From contig NZ_JBFBOG010000001.1 of the NCBI RefSeq assembly GCF_040686855.1, positions 1,178,001 to 1,242,000 of the forward strand: a DNA stretch of 64,000 nucleotides, given 5' to 3'. This DNA is from Leifsonia sp040686855 (GTDB lineage Bacteria; Actinomycetota; Actinomycetes; Actinomycetales; Microbacteriaceae). Below are positions 17,039 to 26,059 of the stretch, piece by piece (within the stretch, counting starts at the first letter, position 1; each line of letters begins with the position of its first letter). The notes below the pieces were generated by a model that was given only the letters and a program-made list of their open reading frames with translations, ran no database searches and was not told where the DNA came from. The translations under genes were made by a program, and so were the position numbers.

Positions 17039-17134
17039 ATGACGGAGCACGACGTGCCACTCGGGAACGCGCCGAAGATCGGGACGGAGATCCACCTGGT
17101 CCGGTGGAACCGCTGGCTGCTCTTCCAACCCTGA
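17039..17134 (+). CDS. 31-residue peptide, possibly a truncated paralogue
   Basis: An ATG with a very good ribosome binding site (GGGGGAGG ending 5 nt before it) opens a 31-codon frame, MTEHDVPLGNAPKIGTEIHL then VRWNRWLLFQP. Its stop is followed 13 nt later by the next gene's GTG, so the two look co-transcribed. The segment LVRWNR is also present in the 77-residue protein encoded at 24771, with nearly identical DNA over that stretch, which hints that this is the remaining half of a related gene. No function can be given. Confidence 0.5.
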   Translation: MTEHDVPLGNAPKIGTEIHLVRWNRWLLFQP

Positions 17135-17147
17135 CCGGAGGTCACCG

Positions 17148-17624
17148 GTGACACTGGACCCGGGAACGCCCGTCGCACTGCAGGCGCACGCATCCGTCAC
17201 CCTCGCCGACTTCGTGAACGTCGACGGCGACGGGAAGACGAACGTCATCGGCGGTGGCCTGCGCGCGCTCCCGCTCGACAGCCGTGGGTACTCCGCACCG
17301 TTCGGGGTGCTGGCATCGATCGCCCTGCCGGAGGAGCCGGACCATTCCGTGATCGTCGAGCTCGTGCTCACCGGCCCGCACGGTGAGACCGTCCGGCTCG
17401 CGGACGAGACGGGACGCAGCACCGAGATCCGAGTCACGCAGCAGGCCACGTTCACGTCGTCGCCGCACCACGTCGTCCTCCGCGCGCACGCGTTCCCTGC
17501 CACGCACGTGATCGCCGTCAGCTTCCCCGGTGGTCTCCGGTTCCTGCCGGGCTGCGACTACCGGTGGCAGGTGGAGCTGGACGGGCTCCCGATCCTCGGT
17601 TACGCGTTCTGCAGCCTGGCCTGA
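17148..17624 (+). CDS. Hypothetical protein, beta-rich (158 residues)
   Basis: I do not recognise this protein. It is soluble, has no signal peptide or membrane segment, and reads as alternating short strands: VALQAHASVTLADFVNVDGD at the start, SAPFGVLASIALP, HSVIVELVLTGPHGETVRL and DYRWQVELDGLPILG near the end, which suggests a single beta-sandwich domain such as a DUF6941-type fold. A GGAGG box 7 nt before the GTG at 17148 supports the start. It follows the 31-residue frame and is convergent with the giant surface-protein gene. Confidence 0.65.
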   Translation: MTLDPGTPVALQAHASVTLADFVNVDGDGKTNVIGGGLRALPLDSRGYSAPFGVLASIALPEEPDHSVIVELVLTGPHGETVRLADETGRSTEIRVTQQATFTSSPHHVVLRAHAFPATHVIAVSFPGGLRFLPGCDYRWQVELDGLPILGYAFCSLA

Positions 17625-17665
17625 ATCAGCGCGGGAGGGCGGTTCCTCCGTGGTGCACCCCGTGG

Positions 17666-20600
17666 TCAGTGCCGACGGCGGGTCCGCGTGACGACGCGCG
17701 CCATGACGCCCAGCCCCAGCAGCAGGGCGGCGAGGACGGCGAAGGGCCACGCGTCCGATCCGGTGTCGGAGAGGACGGCCGCCTCCGGGTCGAACGTGTT
17801 CGTCACCGCGATGTCGACGGCGATACCGTCTCCGACGGTGACGGTCCCGACAGCATCGTCCCCGCTGTTGGGCGTGATGGTGGTCGACGACGCCCCGCCG
17901 GTCCCGGTCTCGGTAAGGCGGCACTCCGCCCCCGTCGGGAGGTCGTCGTAGGTCGCCGTCAAGGCGGGACGCGCGAGCGTGCGCTCGGGGCCGCCCGGGA
18001 TGGAGACGGCCGCCGGCATCCCGTCGACGTCGGCGGTGCAGCTGAGACTCACGACGAACGGGCCGGATGCGTCGGCAGCCCCTGCGCCGGCGAGCGACTT
18101 CGTGACCGCGATCGAACCGACGTCGAACGTGTTCACGGCGGTGAGCGTCGCCGTCTGCCCGGCCACGATGGTCACCTCCTCCGCGGGCGCACCATTCTCG
18201 TCGAGGATCGCTGCCTCGGTCGCTCCCGCCGTCGCGGTCTCCCGGAGGACGCAGGTGGCTCCCGCCGGAAGCGGCGCGTAGTCCGCCGCGTAGCCACCGG
18301 CGGCGTCCAAGGTTCGCGTCGCACCGCCGGGGATGCCGACGGGAGCGGGGATGCCGTCGACGAGACGCAGACAGGTCAGCGTCACGGTGAAGGGACCGGC
18401 CCCGTAGAGGTCGGCGCCCGGTCCCTGCCGGAGCTTGTCGACGTGGATCCCGCCCGCGAGGAACGTGTTGGTCGCGGTGACGGTGACCGTGGTTCCGCTT
18501 CCGATCGTGACCTCCCCCGGGTCGACGGCGGACGAGTCGGCCCCGCCCGTCCCGGGCTCGGTCACGTCGCAGACGGATCCGGCGGCGATGTCGTCGATGG
18601 TGGTCTCCAGCGGCCGGTCGCCGCCGAGGATCACGGTGCCGTCCCAGCTCGTGCGGCTGCCGGACGCGTCGTCGAGCGTGCAGGTCACCTGGAGGAGGAA
18701 CGGCCCGGCACCGAAGTCGGCCGCGCCGGCGCCGTCCAGCGACTTGATCAGGTGCAGCGAACCGACGCCGAAGCTGTTCGCGAGTGCGACGCTGTTGGTC
18801 GGGTCGCCTCCGGCGTCGGGCGTCAGAACGACGGTGGTCGCCGTGCCGGCGGTCGGCCCCGCGGTGCCGTCCGCCGTCGTGGTGGTGACCGTGGTGCTCT
18901 CGGCGCCCTTGTCGTCGGTCTCGGTCACGAGGCACGAAGCGCCGGCCGGGAGGCCGGTCAGCACCAGCGAGCCGCCGTCGGGGAGGTCCGCGGTCATCGG
19001 AGTGCCCGGGCCGTATCCGGTCGCGTAGACCGGATCGCCGAGGAAGGTGCAGTCGACCGTGACGGTGAACGGGCCGTAGGCGATCGGGGTGCCGTCCTGA
19101 TCCTGTGCCGCCGAGTCGACGGTCTTGGTCACGACGAGCCCGGCCAGGTCGTACCGGTTGGTGACGCTGATCACCGGGACCGGGTCGGTCCCGGTCCCGA
19201 CGGTGACCGTCGTCGACGAGGTCGAGGTCTGACCCGCGTCGTCCTCGACGAAGGTGCACTCGGCTCCCCAGGGCAGCCCGTCGACCGTCACCGGCGTACC
19301 GGGCGTGAGGGTCACCGGGATCGGATCCAACGGGACACCGGCCGAGACGCACTGGAGGGTGCCGGTGAACGTGGCCGGCGCATACGCCGCGCCGTCGCCG
19401 GTCACGTCCTTCTCGATGCTGACCGGGCCGGTCGCGAGCTCGACGCCGACCTTGTTGCCTTCGGTCTGGGCGGTGACAGTGGGCGTTCCGGCGATCTCCA
19501 CCCGGCCGGCGACGCCGACGGTGTTCCAGGCGATCGGGTCGTCGCTGTTCGCCGGCGGCACAGCGGGCGAGCGCGTCGTGACGTCGATCGCGATCGACCC
19601 GCCCGGGGCGAGGGTGGGCGCGAACGCGACGACGAACTTGAGCCCGGTCACGGTGGTCGGGTCCGCTGTGCCGTCCCAGACGGTCCAAGCCCCGGGCGGA
19701 CAGGCGACGCCCGTCGTGGCGAGGTCGTCGACACAGGGTGCGGCGTCGGTGGTGAAGTACTGGGTCAGAGTCGCCCCGGCCGGAGCGGACGCGAGGGAGG
19801 CGTCACCCGTCCAGGTCGGCCGGAACTCGGAACCGCGCGGAAGCGGGGTCAGCACGCCGGTGTCGCCCGGAGTCGGCAGCTTGTCGATCGCGACCATGCG
19901 GTCCATCGGCAGGGTGCCGGTGTTGATGAGGTTGAGCCGCCAGATCTCGGTGCCGCCGGGCTTGGTGATGGGGACGCACGGCCCGGCGTAGAAGCCGTCG
20001 GCGTCGGCCACGCACGTGGGTACGGCGGGATTCGTCGCGTCCACGCCGAGCTCGGTGTCGGTCGCGCGGACCGTCTTGATGCCGCGCAGGGCGCCCGCGG
20101 TCTGCACGGTCACGGTGGTGTCCGTCGAACAGGCGCCGGTCGCCGGGTCGAGCGTCCCTCCGCACGCGTCGAACGGCCGGTCGCCGGTCACGTCGAGGGT
20201 GTTGGTCACCGCCGTCCCGGCCGGAAGCCCGGTGCGGAACATGAGCGCGACGGTGATGGTGTAGGTCTGCCCGACTTCGAGCACGGTCCCCGGGGGGAAC
20301 GTGAACTGGATCTGCCCGCCCGCCTGGGTCACGGTCGCGGTCACCTGGTCCGGGTCGGTCGGCATCGCCGGGCCGCTGGCCGGGGACGGGGCCGCTCCGT
20401 CGAGAGCGTAGCCGTACGGAGACGAGCCGGGAGCGGCGAACGGGTCGAACACGAGCAGCGGGCCGTCGGCGTCGCTCGGGATGACGTCGGTGATGACCGG
20501 GTCGGTCACGGCGATGGCTCCGGTGTTCGTCACGGTGAGCGTGTACGGGATGATCGTGCCCGGCTGCTGCACGCCGCTGGGGGACTTCGTCACATCGACC

Positions 20601-23600
20601 GAGCTGACGGCGTGCAGGTACTGCACCGTGGCGGTGGTGGAATCGGTGGCCGTGAACGGCGCGCCACCGGCATCGAACGTGCCCTCCGCGAGCGCGTCCA
20701 CGGTGTCCGTGAACGTCCCGGCCGCGGTCTCACCCGGCGCCGGAGCGTTCCCGGAGAGGTCGCTGGGCACGGCGCCGCCCGAGCGCAGGTCGGCGCGCCG
20801 TTGCGCGCTGAGTTCGACGACCTGAAGCGGGGCGGGCTGGAACAGCGCCCCGTCGACCTCGGTGAAGGTGTACCGGATGCCCTCGACCTGGTCCGCCGTC
20901 ACCCCGGCGGGCAGCGGCGCGGCGTTGGCGTCGGCCTCGGTCTGCCGCACACCGAGGATCCAGGTGCCTCCGTCGGCTTCGCATCCCGCCGTGGGATCGG
21001 CGAAGGTGCGGCCGGTGCAGACGTCGATCTGGACCCGGTCGATCGGCGCGGTCAGCACGAGCGGGGAGGCGAAGCCCCGATAGTCGAAGGCGTTCCAGAA
21101 GGTGCCGGATTCGTCGGTCAGGGTGAGACGCCGCGCGCGGATCGTGCCGCCCGGCTCACCGGAGAGAGTGACGGTGACCGGGCTGTCGTCCGGCTCGGTC
21201 TGCTGGGCGGGAGTGATGGTCTTGCCCGAGTCGACCGTCAGGGTCCCGTCCGCCAGCTCCATCGACGCCGCCGCGTCGGTCGTCGGGGTCCCGCCGGGCG
21301 CGCCGCCCTCATCGCTCACCGACGCCTGGGCGACATTCGGGACGGGCGAATCCGCGGCTGCCGTCACGGGGTCCCCTGTCGAGCGCAGGGTTGCGCGGAG
21401 CCGGGTGACGAACACGACCGTCGAGCCCTCCCCCGCCTCGATGCGCCCGGTGTGGACGACACGGATCGACACCACGTCCGCCAGCTGTGCGGCGGTGAGC
21501 GCGAGAGCCTCGGCGATCGTGTAGCCGGTCGTCACTCCACCCGACGTGGTCAGTTGAACGGTCGACGATGTCGCGCCGGTGGGCACGCTGATCCCGTCGA
21601 TCCGGACCAGGTCGAAGGCGTCGAAGGGCGTGCTCGCCGAGCCCGGTGCCGGGTCGCTGATGGTCACGTTGTCCACGCTCGCAGCCGTCGTGTTGGTCCC
21701 GACGAGGGTCACTCTGCCCGACGGGTACAGCGTGGGATCGACGCCCTGCTGCGGTACGCCGAGCGGTCCGCCCTCCCACGCCTTCGTCAGCGTGACATTC
21801 AGAGGCACGTCCAGCAGTCGCACGATGTCGGACGCGGTGTCGGTGACGGTCGAGCCGTCGATCGAGGACGTCCCGGTCGCGCGGGAGGTGTTCTCGATCT
21901 CCCCCGCCGTGCCCGTGTTGTAGAGCCGCGTCCCGATGACCGGGTCGGGTGTCGTGACGGGAGAGCGGACGTCGTCGCGCAGCTGGAAGGTGAGGGTGAT
22001 CGCCCGGTCGTTGCCGCTGGAGCGTGCGACGCCGGACCCGACCGGAGGCGCGGTCGGGTCTCCGGCGGAGGCCGCTGCCCGGTCGGGGCTCTCGGCGAAC
22101 GTCAGCCGCACCCCCACCGTGGAGGCACGCTCGGCCGCCGTCAGGGTGAGTCCGGGGAACGCGCCGATGCACGCCGCCGGGCACGGGTCGTTCGTCGCGT
22201 CGACCCAGCCGGTTCCGTCGTAGAGCTGCACGGAGGTGATCTGGTCGTACTTCAGGTGCGGATCCTGCGCGGCGGAGATCGCCGGGATGCCGACGAGGTC
22301 GAACGCGTTGAACACCGAATGGGACAGAGCCGTCGTCTCCGGGTCGGCGGGGTCGGAGATCACCATCGAGGAGAAGTTGGCGCGGCCGCCGGTCGACCAG
22401 TTCAGCGTCGCCGTCGTCTGCGCCTCGCTGCGCGCGGTCAGCACCTTGGGCGCAGCCCAGGACTTGTCGATGAAGTCGTCGCCGCCGGGCAGGCCGCCGG
22501 CGACCAGGTCGACCGTCGGGCAGGGCGACGGGATCGTCGAACTCGCCGACTCGCCGCCCGTGCCGGTCGCGGAGGACGCGGCGCAGTTCTCGATGGTCTC
22601 GTCCGTGCCTGCGGCCGGGCCGGTGCCGTCGCGGAGCTGGTCGCGCAGCGACATCGTCACGTTCGGCTGCACCGTGGTGCCCGGTGGGGCACCGTCCGGG
22701 AAGGTGTAGGTGAAACGGAGTCCCTGCACGTCGAGTCCCGCCGGGATATCGGCCGAGAAGACGGTCGGTCCGGCGATGTCGACGGCCCCGGGGAGGTCGA
22801 CCCATTCGGCGCCGTCCCAGTACTGCACCGTCATCGTGGCTCCGGCGGGCACGGCCGTCTGTGTGATCGCGGTCGCGTCGAAGTGGTTCCACCAGTCGGT
22901 CAGCGCCGGCGGGTCACCGGGCGGGTCCTGCACGACGATGGTGTTCGCGTCCACCGTCGACTGCGGGAACGGCGCCGTGGTGGCGGGCAGCTGCATGGTC
23001 ACGAACTCCCCGGGCGACGAGGCGATCTCGTTCGGGCTGATCACCTTGCCGATCGTGGTGTCCAGCCGGGTGGTGTAGATCGTCAGGTCGGCGGAGGCGT
23101 CGTCGGAGCCGGTCGTTCCCTGCGCGGAGGTGCCGGTGACGGTCTGCGTGTTGGTCAGGGTGAGCTGGTCGGCGGTGATCGACTCCTCCGTGCCGAGGAT
23201 GAAGGGGATGCTCGCGCTCGCCCCGGGCGGCATCGATCCGGTGAACGTCACCTCGAAGCGCGCCACGTCCTTGGTCGGGTCCGGATCGGGGATGGACGCA
23301 GGGTCACCGGAGGTGAGGACCTCGTCCGTGCCGTCCGCGTAGAAGTAGTGGACGCTGACTCCGGTGGCGCCGTCCGGCGGCGTGATGTCGCCCCATCCGC
23401 TGAACGAGGTCCCCGCCGGGAAGGCACCCGTGCCCGACGGTTCGCTGAAGGTCAGCTCGGTCAACGGCACGGCGCTCTGGTTCGTGCCGCCGAGCGTCAC
23501 GGTGGTGGAGTCGCCCGCCACGATCGGGCTCGGGCTGAACGATTTGGTCGCACCGACCGTGACGACGCTCGACTGGATGGTGTAGTCCGCGCTGCCGCCG

Positions 23601-24643
23601 CCGGTGGCGGTATCCGTGCCATGGGTCACTTCGCTCTGCACGGTGTTGGCGACCACCTCCGCGCTAGTCAGCTCGGTGACGTTCTGCCGCTGCGCGAGAT
23701 TCACCTGCACCGACCCGCTCGCCCCGGCGGGAATCGGCTCCCCGGCCGAGCTGGTGAACGTGAAGCGCAGGCCGAAGACCTCGTCGGCCGGCGGGGGTGA
23801 GGGCAGCTCGGCGGTCGGTCCCGGCGAGCCGAGCACCCACTGCGTGCCGTCCCAGACGTCCACCTGCACCTGGTCGGCGGGCGCCGGGAAGGTGACGGCG
23901 CCCAGGGAGGTCACCTGGAGATGGTCGAACGGGTTCGGCGACGCGGTCGGATCGGCGGGGTCCGTCAGGACGAGACTGTCGACGCCCGCGTTGGAGGTGT
24001 TCGTTCCCGTGAGGGTCAGCGTCGTGGGCGTCCCCGGGTCCGCCGGCGCCCCGGTCGGATCGAACGACTTGGTGGCCGTCGTCGCGAGGTCGAGCGGGAC
24101 CTGCGGAGTGACGCTCGCGGTCGAGTCGGCCGGGGCGATCTGGTTCGAGGCGGTCAGCTCTCCGGTGTTCGGCACGGGGACGCCGCTCGCCTCGAAGGGC
24201 AGGTCGTCGCGAGCACGGACCGTGATCGTGACCACTCCCGTCGCGGACGCCGGAAGTCCGATCGCGCCCGGTGGATCGTCGAGCGGCGAGTCGAACACGA
24301 CCGTGACATCCGGGCCCGAGACCACGGGAGTCTGAGCGGACAGGCCCGGGCCGACCGTGACATCGACCACCTCGAACTCGGCGGGGATGGAATCCGTGAG
24401 CGTCGCGTTGGTGCATCCGGTGCCGACGTCGACCGCCGAACATCCCACCTCGAGCGTGTACGTGAAGGTCTCTCCAGGCCCCACGGTACTGACCGAGGCG
24501 GTCTTCGTCAGCGAGAGCTGGCTCGGCCCCTCCGCGGCGGCGGAGGTCGCGGCCAGTGGAACCATCGCAACCACCAGGAGCCCCGCGAGCGCAGCGGAGG
24601 CCCAGCGGGAAACCCCCGATCGTCGTCCCCGACTCGTCACCAT
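17666..24643 (-). CDS. Giant surface-anchored repeat protein (DUF11/DUF5979 adhesin)
   Basis: A 2,325-residue secreted protein and the largest gene here. A signal peptide (ASAALAGLLVVAMVPLAATS, cleaved near residue 37) precedes a long array of DUF11-like beta-sandwich repeats, recognisable by recurring phrases such as VTKSPSGVQQPGTIIPYTLTV and repeated KSFSPSPI or KTITPAQ starts. The last about 550 residues are five tandem DUF5979-type units, each beginning like VTKSLAGAGAAD and ending in a VTNTF/ANSF-like strand. The C-terminus is LSDTG, a hydrophobic helix and RTRRRH: a sortase-type tail whose second motif residue is Ser instead of Pro. Probable roles are adhesion or surface layer. The ATG at 24643 has a GGGGGG box 8 nt upstream. 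No sortase is in the window. Confidence 0.85.
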   Translation of the reverse strand: MVTSRGRRSGVSRWASAALAGLLVVAMVPLAATSAAAEGPSQLSLTKTASVSTVGPGETFTYTLEVGCSAVDVGTGCTNATLTDSIPAEFEVVDVTVGPGLSAQTPVVSGPDVTVVFDSPLDDPPGAIGLPASATGVVTITVRARDDLPFEASGVPVPNTGELTASNQIAPADSTASVTPQVPLDLATTATKSFDPTGAPADPGTPTTLTLTGTNTSNAGVDSLVLTDPADPTASPNPFDHLQVTSLGAVTFPAPADQVQVDVWDGTQWVLGSPGPTAELPSPPPADEVFGLRFTFTSSAGEPIPAGASGSVQVNLAQRQNVTELTSAEVVANTVQSEVTHGTDTATGGGSADYTIQSSVVTVGATKSFSPSPIVAGDSTTVTLGGTNQSAVPLTELTFSEPSGTGAFPAGTSFSGWGDITPPDGATGVSVHYFYADGTDEVLTSGDPASIPDPDPTKDVARFEVTFTGSMPPGASASIPFILGTEESITADQLTLTNTQTVTGTSAQGTTGSDDASADLTIYTTRLDTTIGKVISPNEIASSPGEFVTMQLPATTAPFPQSTVDANTIVVQDPPGDPPALTDWWNHFDATAITQTAVPAGATMTVQYWDGAEWVDLPGAVDIAGPTVFSADIPAGLDVQGLRFTYTFPDGAPPGTTVQPNVTMSLRDQLRDGTGPAAGTDETIENCAASSATGTGGESASSTIPSPCPTVDLVAGGLPGGDDFIDKSWAAPKVLTARSEAQTTATLNWSTGGRANFSSMVISDPADPETTALSHSVFNAFDLVGIPAISAAQDPHLKYDQITSVQLYDGTGWVDATNDPCPAACIGAFPGLTLTAAERASTVGVRLTFAESPDRAAASAGDPTAPPVGSGVARSSGNDRAITLTFQLRDDVRSPVTTPDPVIGTRLYNTGTAGEIENTSRATGTSSIDGSTVTDTASDIVRLLDVPLNVTLTKAWEGGPLGVPQQGVDPTLYPSGRVTLVGTNTTAASVDNVTISDPAPGSASTPFDAFDLVRIDGISVPTGATSSTVQLTTSGGVTTGYTIAEALALTAAQLADVVSIRVVHTGRIEAGEGSTVVFVTRLRATLRSTGDPVTAAADSPVPNVAQASVSDEGGAPGGTPTTDAAASMELADGTLTVDSGKTITPAQQTEPDDSPVTVTLSGEPGGTIRARRLTLTDESGTFWNAFDYRGFASPLVLTAPIDRVQIDVCTGRTFADPTAGCEADGGTWILGVRQTEADANAAPLPAGVTADQVEGIRYTFTEVDGALFQPAPLQVVELSAQRRADLRSGGAVPSDLSGNAPAPGETAAGTFTDTVDALAEGTFDAGGAPFTATDSTTATVQYLHAVSSVDVTKSPSGVQQPGTIIPYTLTVTNTGAIAVTDPVITDVIPSDADGPLLVFDPFAAPGSSPYGYALDGAAPSPASGPAMPTDPDQVTATVTQAGGQIQFTFPPGTVLEVGQTYTITVALMFRTGLPAGTAVTNTLDVTGDRPFDACGGTLDPATGACSTDTTVTVQTAGALRGIKTVRATDTELGVDATNPAVPTCVADADGFYAGPCVPITKPGGTEIWRLNLINTGTLPMDRMVAIDKLPTPGDTGVLTPLPRGSEFRPTWTGDASLASAPAGATLTQYFTTDAAPCVDDLATTGVACPPGAWTVWDGTADPTTVTGLKFVVAFAPTLAPGGSIAIDVTTRSPAVPPANSDDPIAWNTVGVAGRVEIAGTPTVTAQTEGNKVGVELATGPVSIEKDVTGDGAAYAPATFTGTLQCVSAGVPLDPIPVTLTPGTPVTVDGLPWGAECTFVEDDAGQTSTSSTTVTVGTGTDPVPVISVTNRYDLAGLVVTKTVDSAAQDQDGTPIAYGPFTVTVDCTFLGDPVYATGYGPGTPMTADLPDGGSLVLTGLPAGASCLVTETDDKGAESTTVTTTTADGTAGPTAGTATTVVLTPDAGGDPTNSVALANSFGVGSLHLIKSLDGAGAADFGAGPFLLQVTCTLDDASGSRTSWDGTVILGGDRPLETTIDDIAAGSVCDVTEPGTGGADSSAVDPGEVTIGSGTTVTVTATNTFLAGGIHVDKLRQGPGADLYGAGPFTVTLTCLRLVDGIPAPVGIPGGATRTLDAAGGYAADYAPLPAGATCVLRETATAGATEAAILDENGAPAEEVTIVAGQTATLTAVNTFDVGSIAVTKSLAGAGAADASGPFVVSLSCTADVDGMPAAVSIPGGPERTLARPALTATYDDLPTGAECRLTETGTGGASSTTITPNSGDDAVGTVTVGDGIAVDIAVTNTFDPEAAVLSDTGSDAWPFAVLAALLLGLGVMARVVTRTRRRH

Positions 24644-24770
24644 GCGTCTGACCCCCCGCCCTCGACCCCGTCGAAGCAGCCGATGCCCGGGAGTCAAGCA
24701 AGAGGGCGCTGCGGCGTATAGCCCCTATTTCGTCATTCGGGCTGCGTTCGGCGAGACGCCTTCTCGGCGG

Positions 24771-25004
24771 TCAGCTGAAGATGGACCACTCGGCCCGGTC
24801 GAGGATCATCGGCCGGCCTTGGGCGATCACCTGCCAGGTCTTGTCGTCGCGCCCGCTGTACTGGGCGACGATGGTCGTGTACTTCCAATCGCCGGCCACG
24901 CGGTTCCAGCGGACCAGCGAGATGATCTGCCCATTGCGCAGATAAGGGACGGGCCACACGTCATCCGGGTGCGGTTCGTGCTCTGCAGCTGCATGTCTGC
25001 TCAC
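24771..25004 (-). CDS. Hypothetical protein with LVRWNR motif (77 residues)
   Basis: I do not recognise this small soluble protein. Its core reads VWPVPYLRNGQIISLVRWNR then KYTTIVAQYSGRDDKTWQVI, suggesting a small antiparallel sheet. GTG start at 25004 with GGGAGGG 6 nt upstream. It follows the DUF5652-like gene by 12 nt and shares the LVRWNR hexapeptide with the 31-residue frame at 17039. Its position downstream of a DosR-like box suggests membership of the stress regulon. Confidence 0.65.
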   Translation of the reverse strand: MSRHAAAEHEPHPDDVWPVPYLRNGQIISLVRWNRVAGDWKYTTIVAQYSGRDDKTWQVIAQGRPMILDRAEWSIFS

Positions 25005-25016
25005 GACATTCCCTCC

Positions 25017-25322
25017 CTAGGTCTCATCGGAGTGAGCGAGTTGCTCGGGCTCGCCGGTCGCCGCGAGGATCGCTTCCTCCGTGCGGCGCTCACGACGGTC
25101 GGGCCGGTCGACCGCGTACAGATAGATCGCGTCGAGCGCGCCCAGGGTGTTGGAGAGCAGGAGGGTCACGAACCACGGCTTGCTCCCGTTGCACGCGGCG
25201 CGCCAGAGCGATGCCCCCTTCCAGGCGAGGCTCCAGATGACGGCTGCGCCGATCATCGCCCGGCCACCAGGTGGGAGTTCGCGGAATGACGTCAGCCCCT
25301 GAGTCTGCTTCTTCGATGCCAT
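25017..25322 (-). CDS. DUF5652-like small membrane protein
   Basis: A 101-residue protein with two membrane helices. AAVIWSLAWKGASLWRAACN and KPWFVTLLLSNTLGALDAIY match the pattern WKG-x-ALW-x-A and WF-x-x-N-T-x-G-x-L-x-x-x-YL of the DUF5652 family, whose function is unknown. The ATG at 25322 lies 35 bp downstream of a GGGAC-N4-GNCCC box (25358-25371), so it is probably controlled by the adjacent DevR-like regulator, and it starts a two-gene operon with the gene at 24771. Confidence 0.75.
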   Translation of the reverse strand: MASKKQTQGLTSFRELPPGGRAMIGAAVIWSLAWKGASLWRAACNGSKPWFVTLLLSNTLGALDAIYLYAVDRPDRRERRTEEAILAATGEPEQLAHSDET

Positions 25323-25357
25323 GAAGCCAGCGAAGCGGTTTCCGAGGGCCGAGCGAA

Positions 25358-25371
25358 GGGTCGAAGGTCCT
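25358..25371 (-). promoter_or_regulatory. DosR-like box A
   Basis: On the minus strand this reads AGGACCTTCGACCC, one mismatch from GGGAC-N4-GNCCC. It lies 35 bp before the ATG of the DUF5652-like gene. Confidence 0.55.
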
Positions 25372-25372
25372 C

Positions 25373-26059
25373 CTACGTCACCTTCCCCGTGCTCGCGCTG
25401 CCGGGGGGCGTTGCCGCCTGGCGCCCGCGACGGTCCAGTTGCAGGACGGCGGCCTGGGTACGGCGTTCGAGCCCGAGCTTGGCGAGGAGCGAGCTGACGT
25501 AGTTCTTCACGGTCTTCTCCGCGAGCCCCAGCCGGTCGCCGATCTGTCGGTTGGTGAGGCCGTCGGCGATGAGTGCGAGCACCTGGCGTTCACGAAGGCC
25601 GAGCGAGGCGAATCGCGGATCGTCCGCAGGCTCCCGGAGCCGCGACGAGACCTGCGCGGCGAGACGTGGATCGATGAGTTTCTTTCCGCGAGCGGCGGCA
25701 CGGATGTCGTCGAGCAACGAGCTGCCGCGGATGTCCTTGACGACGTACCCGTCCGCTCCCGCGATCACCGCGGCACGCAAGGCGTCCTCGTCGTCGTACG
25801 CGGTCAGCATCAGACAACGGATCCCGGGTTCGTCCTGTTTGATCCGCCGGCAGACGTCGATGCCACTGCCGTCGGGCAGCCGCACATCGAGCACGGCCAC
25901 GTCGGGCCGGACCGCCAGGATGCGCGCCCGTGCCTGCGCCGCCGTCGCCGCTTCACCGACGACCTCCAGGTCGCCCTGACCGTCGATCAACGCCACGAGG
26001 CCTCGGCGGACGATCTCGTGGTCGTCGGCCAGGAACACGCGGACCGGCACCGCCGTCAT
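25373..26059 (-). CDS. NarL/DevR-type response regulator
   Basis: A 228-residue DNA-binding response regulator. The receiver domain has the acidic pocket D12-D13, the phospho-acceptor D58 (VAVLDVRLPDGSG) and a GYVVKD loop near residue 105. The C-terminal LuxR-type HTH contains LTNRQIGDRLGLAEKTVKNY followed by VSSLLAKLGLERRTQAAV, almost the same as my memory of the recognition region of mycobacterial DosR/DevR, including the K-x-x-KN residues that read the GGGAC half-site. It is translated together with the kinase at 26056 (ATGA overlap). The presence of seven GGGAC-N4-GNCCC boxes nearby supports a DosR-like regulon, probably responding to low oxygen or redox state. Confidence 0.92.
   Translation of the reverse strand: MTAVPVRVFLADDHEIVRRGLVALIDGQGDLEVVGEAATAAQARARILAVRPDVAVLDVRLPDGSGIDVCRRIKQDEPGIRCLMLTAYDDEDALRAAVIAGADGYVVKDIRGSSLLDDIRAAARGKKLIDPRLAAQVSSRLREPADDPRFASLGLRERQVLALIADGLTNRQIGDRLGLAEKTVKNYVSSLLAKLGLERRTQAAVLQLDRRGRQAATPPGSASTGKVT

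Noticed and set aside
17564..23800. Long plus-strand open frame of 2,078 codons opposite the giant surface-protein gene
   Set aside because: Its product is a run of Arg, Gly, Val, Asp and His without any domain, typical of an antisense frame in GC-rich DNA. The minus-strand frame has a signal peptide, repeats and a sorting tail.
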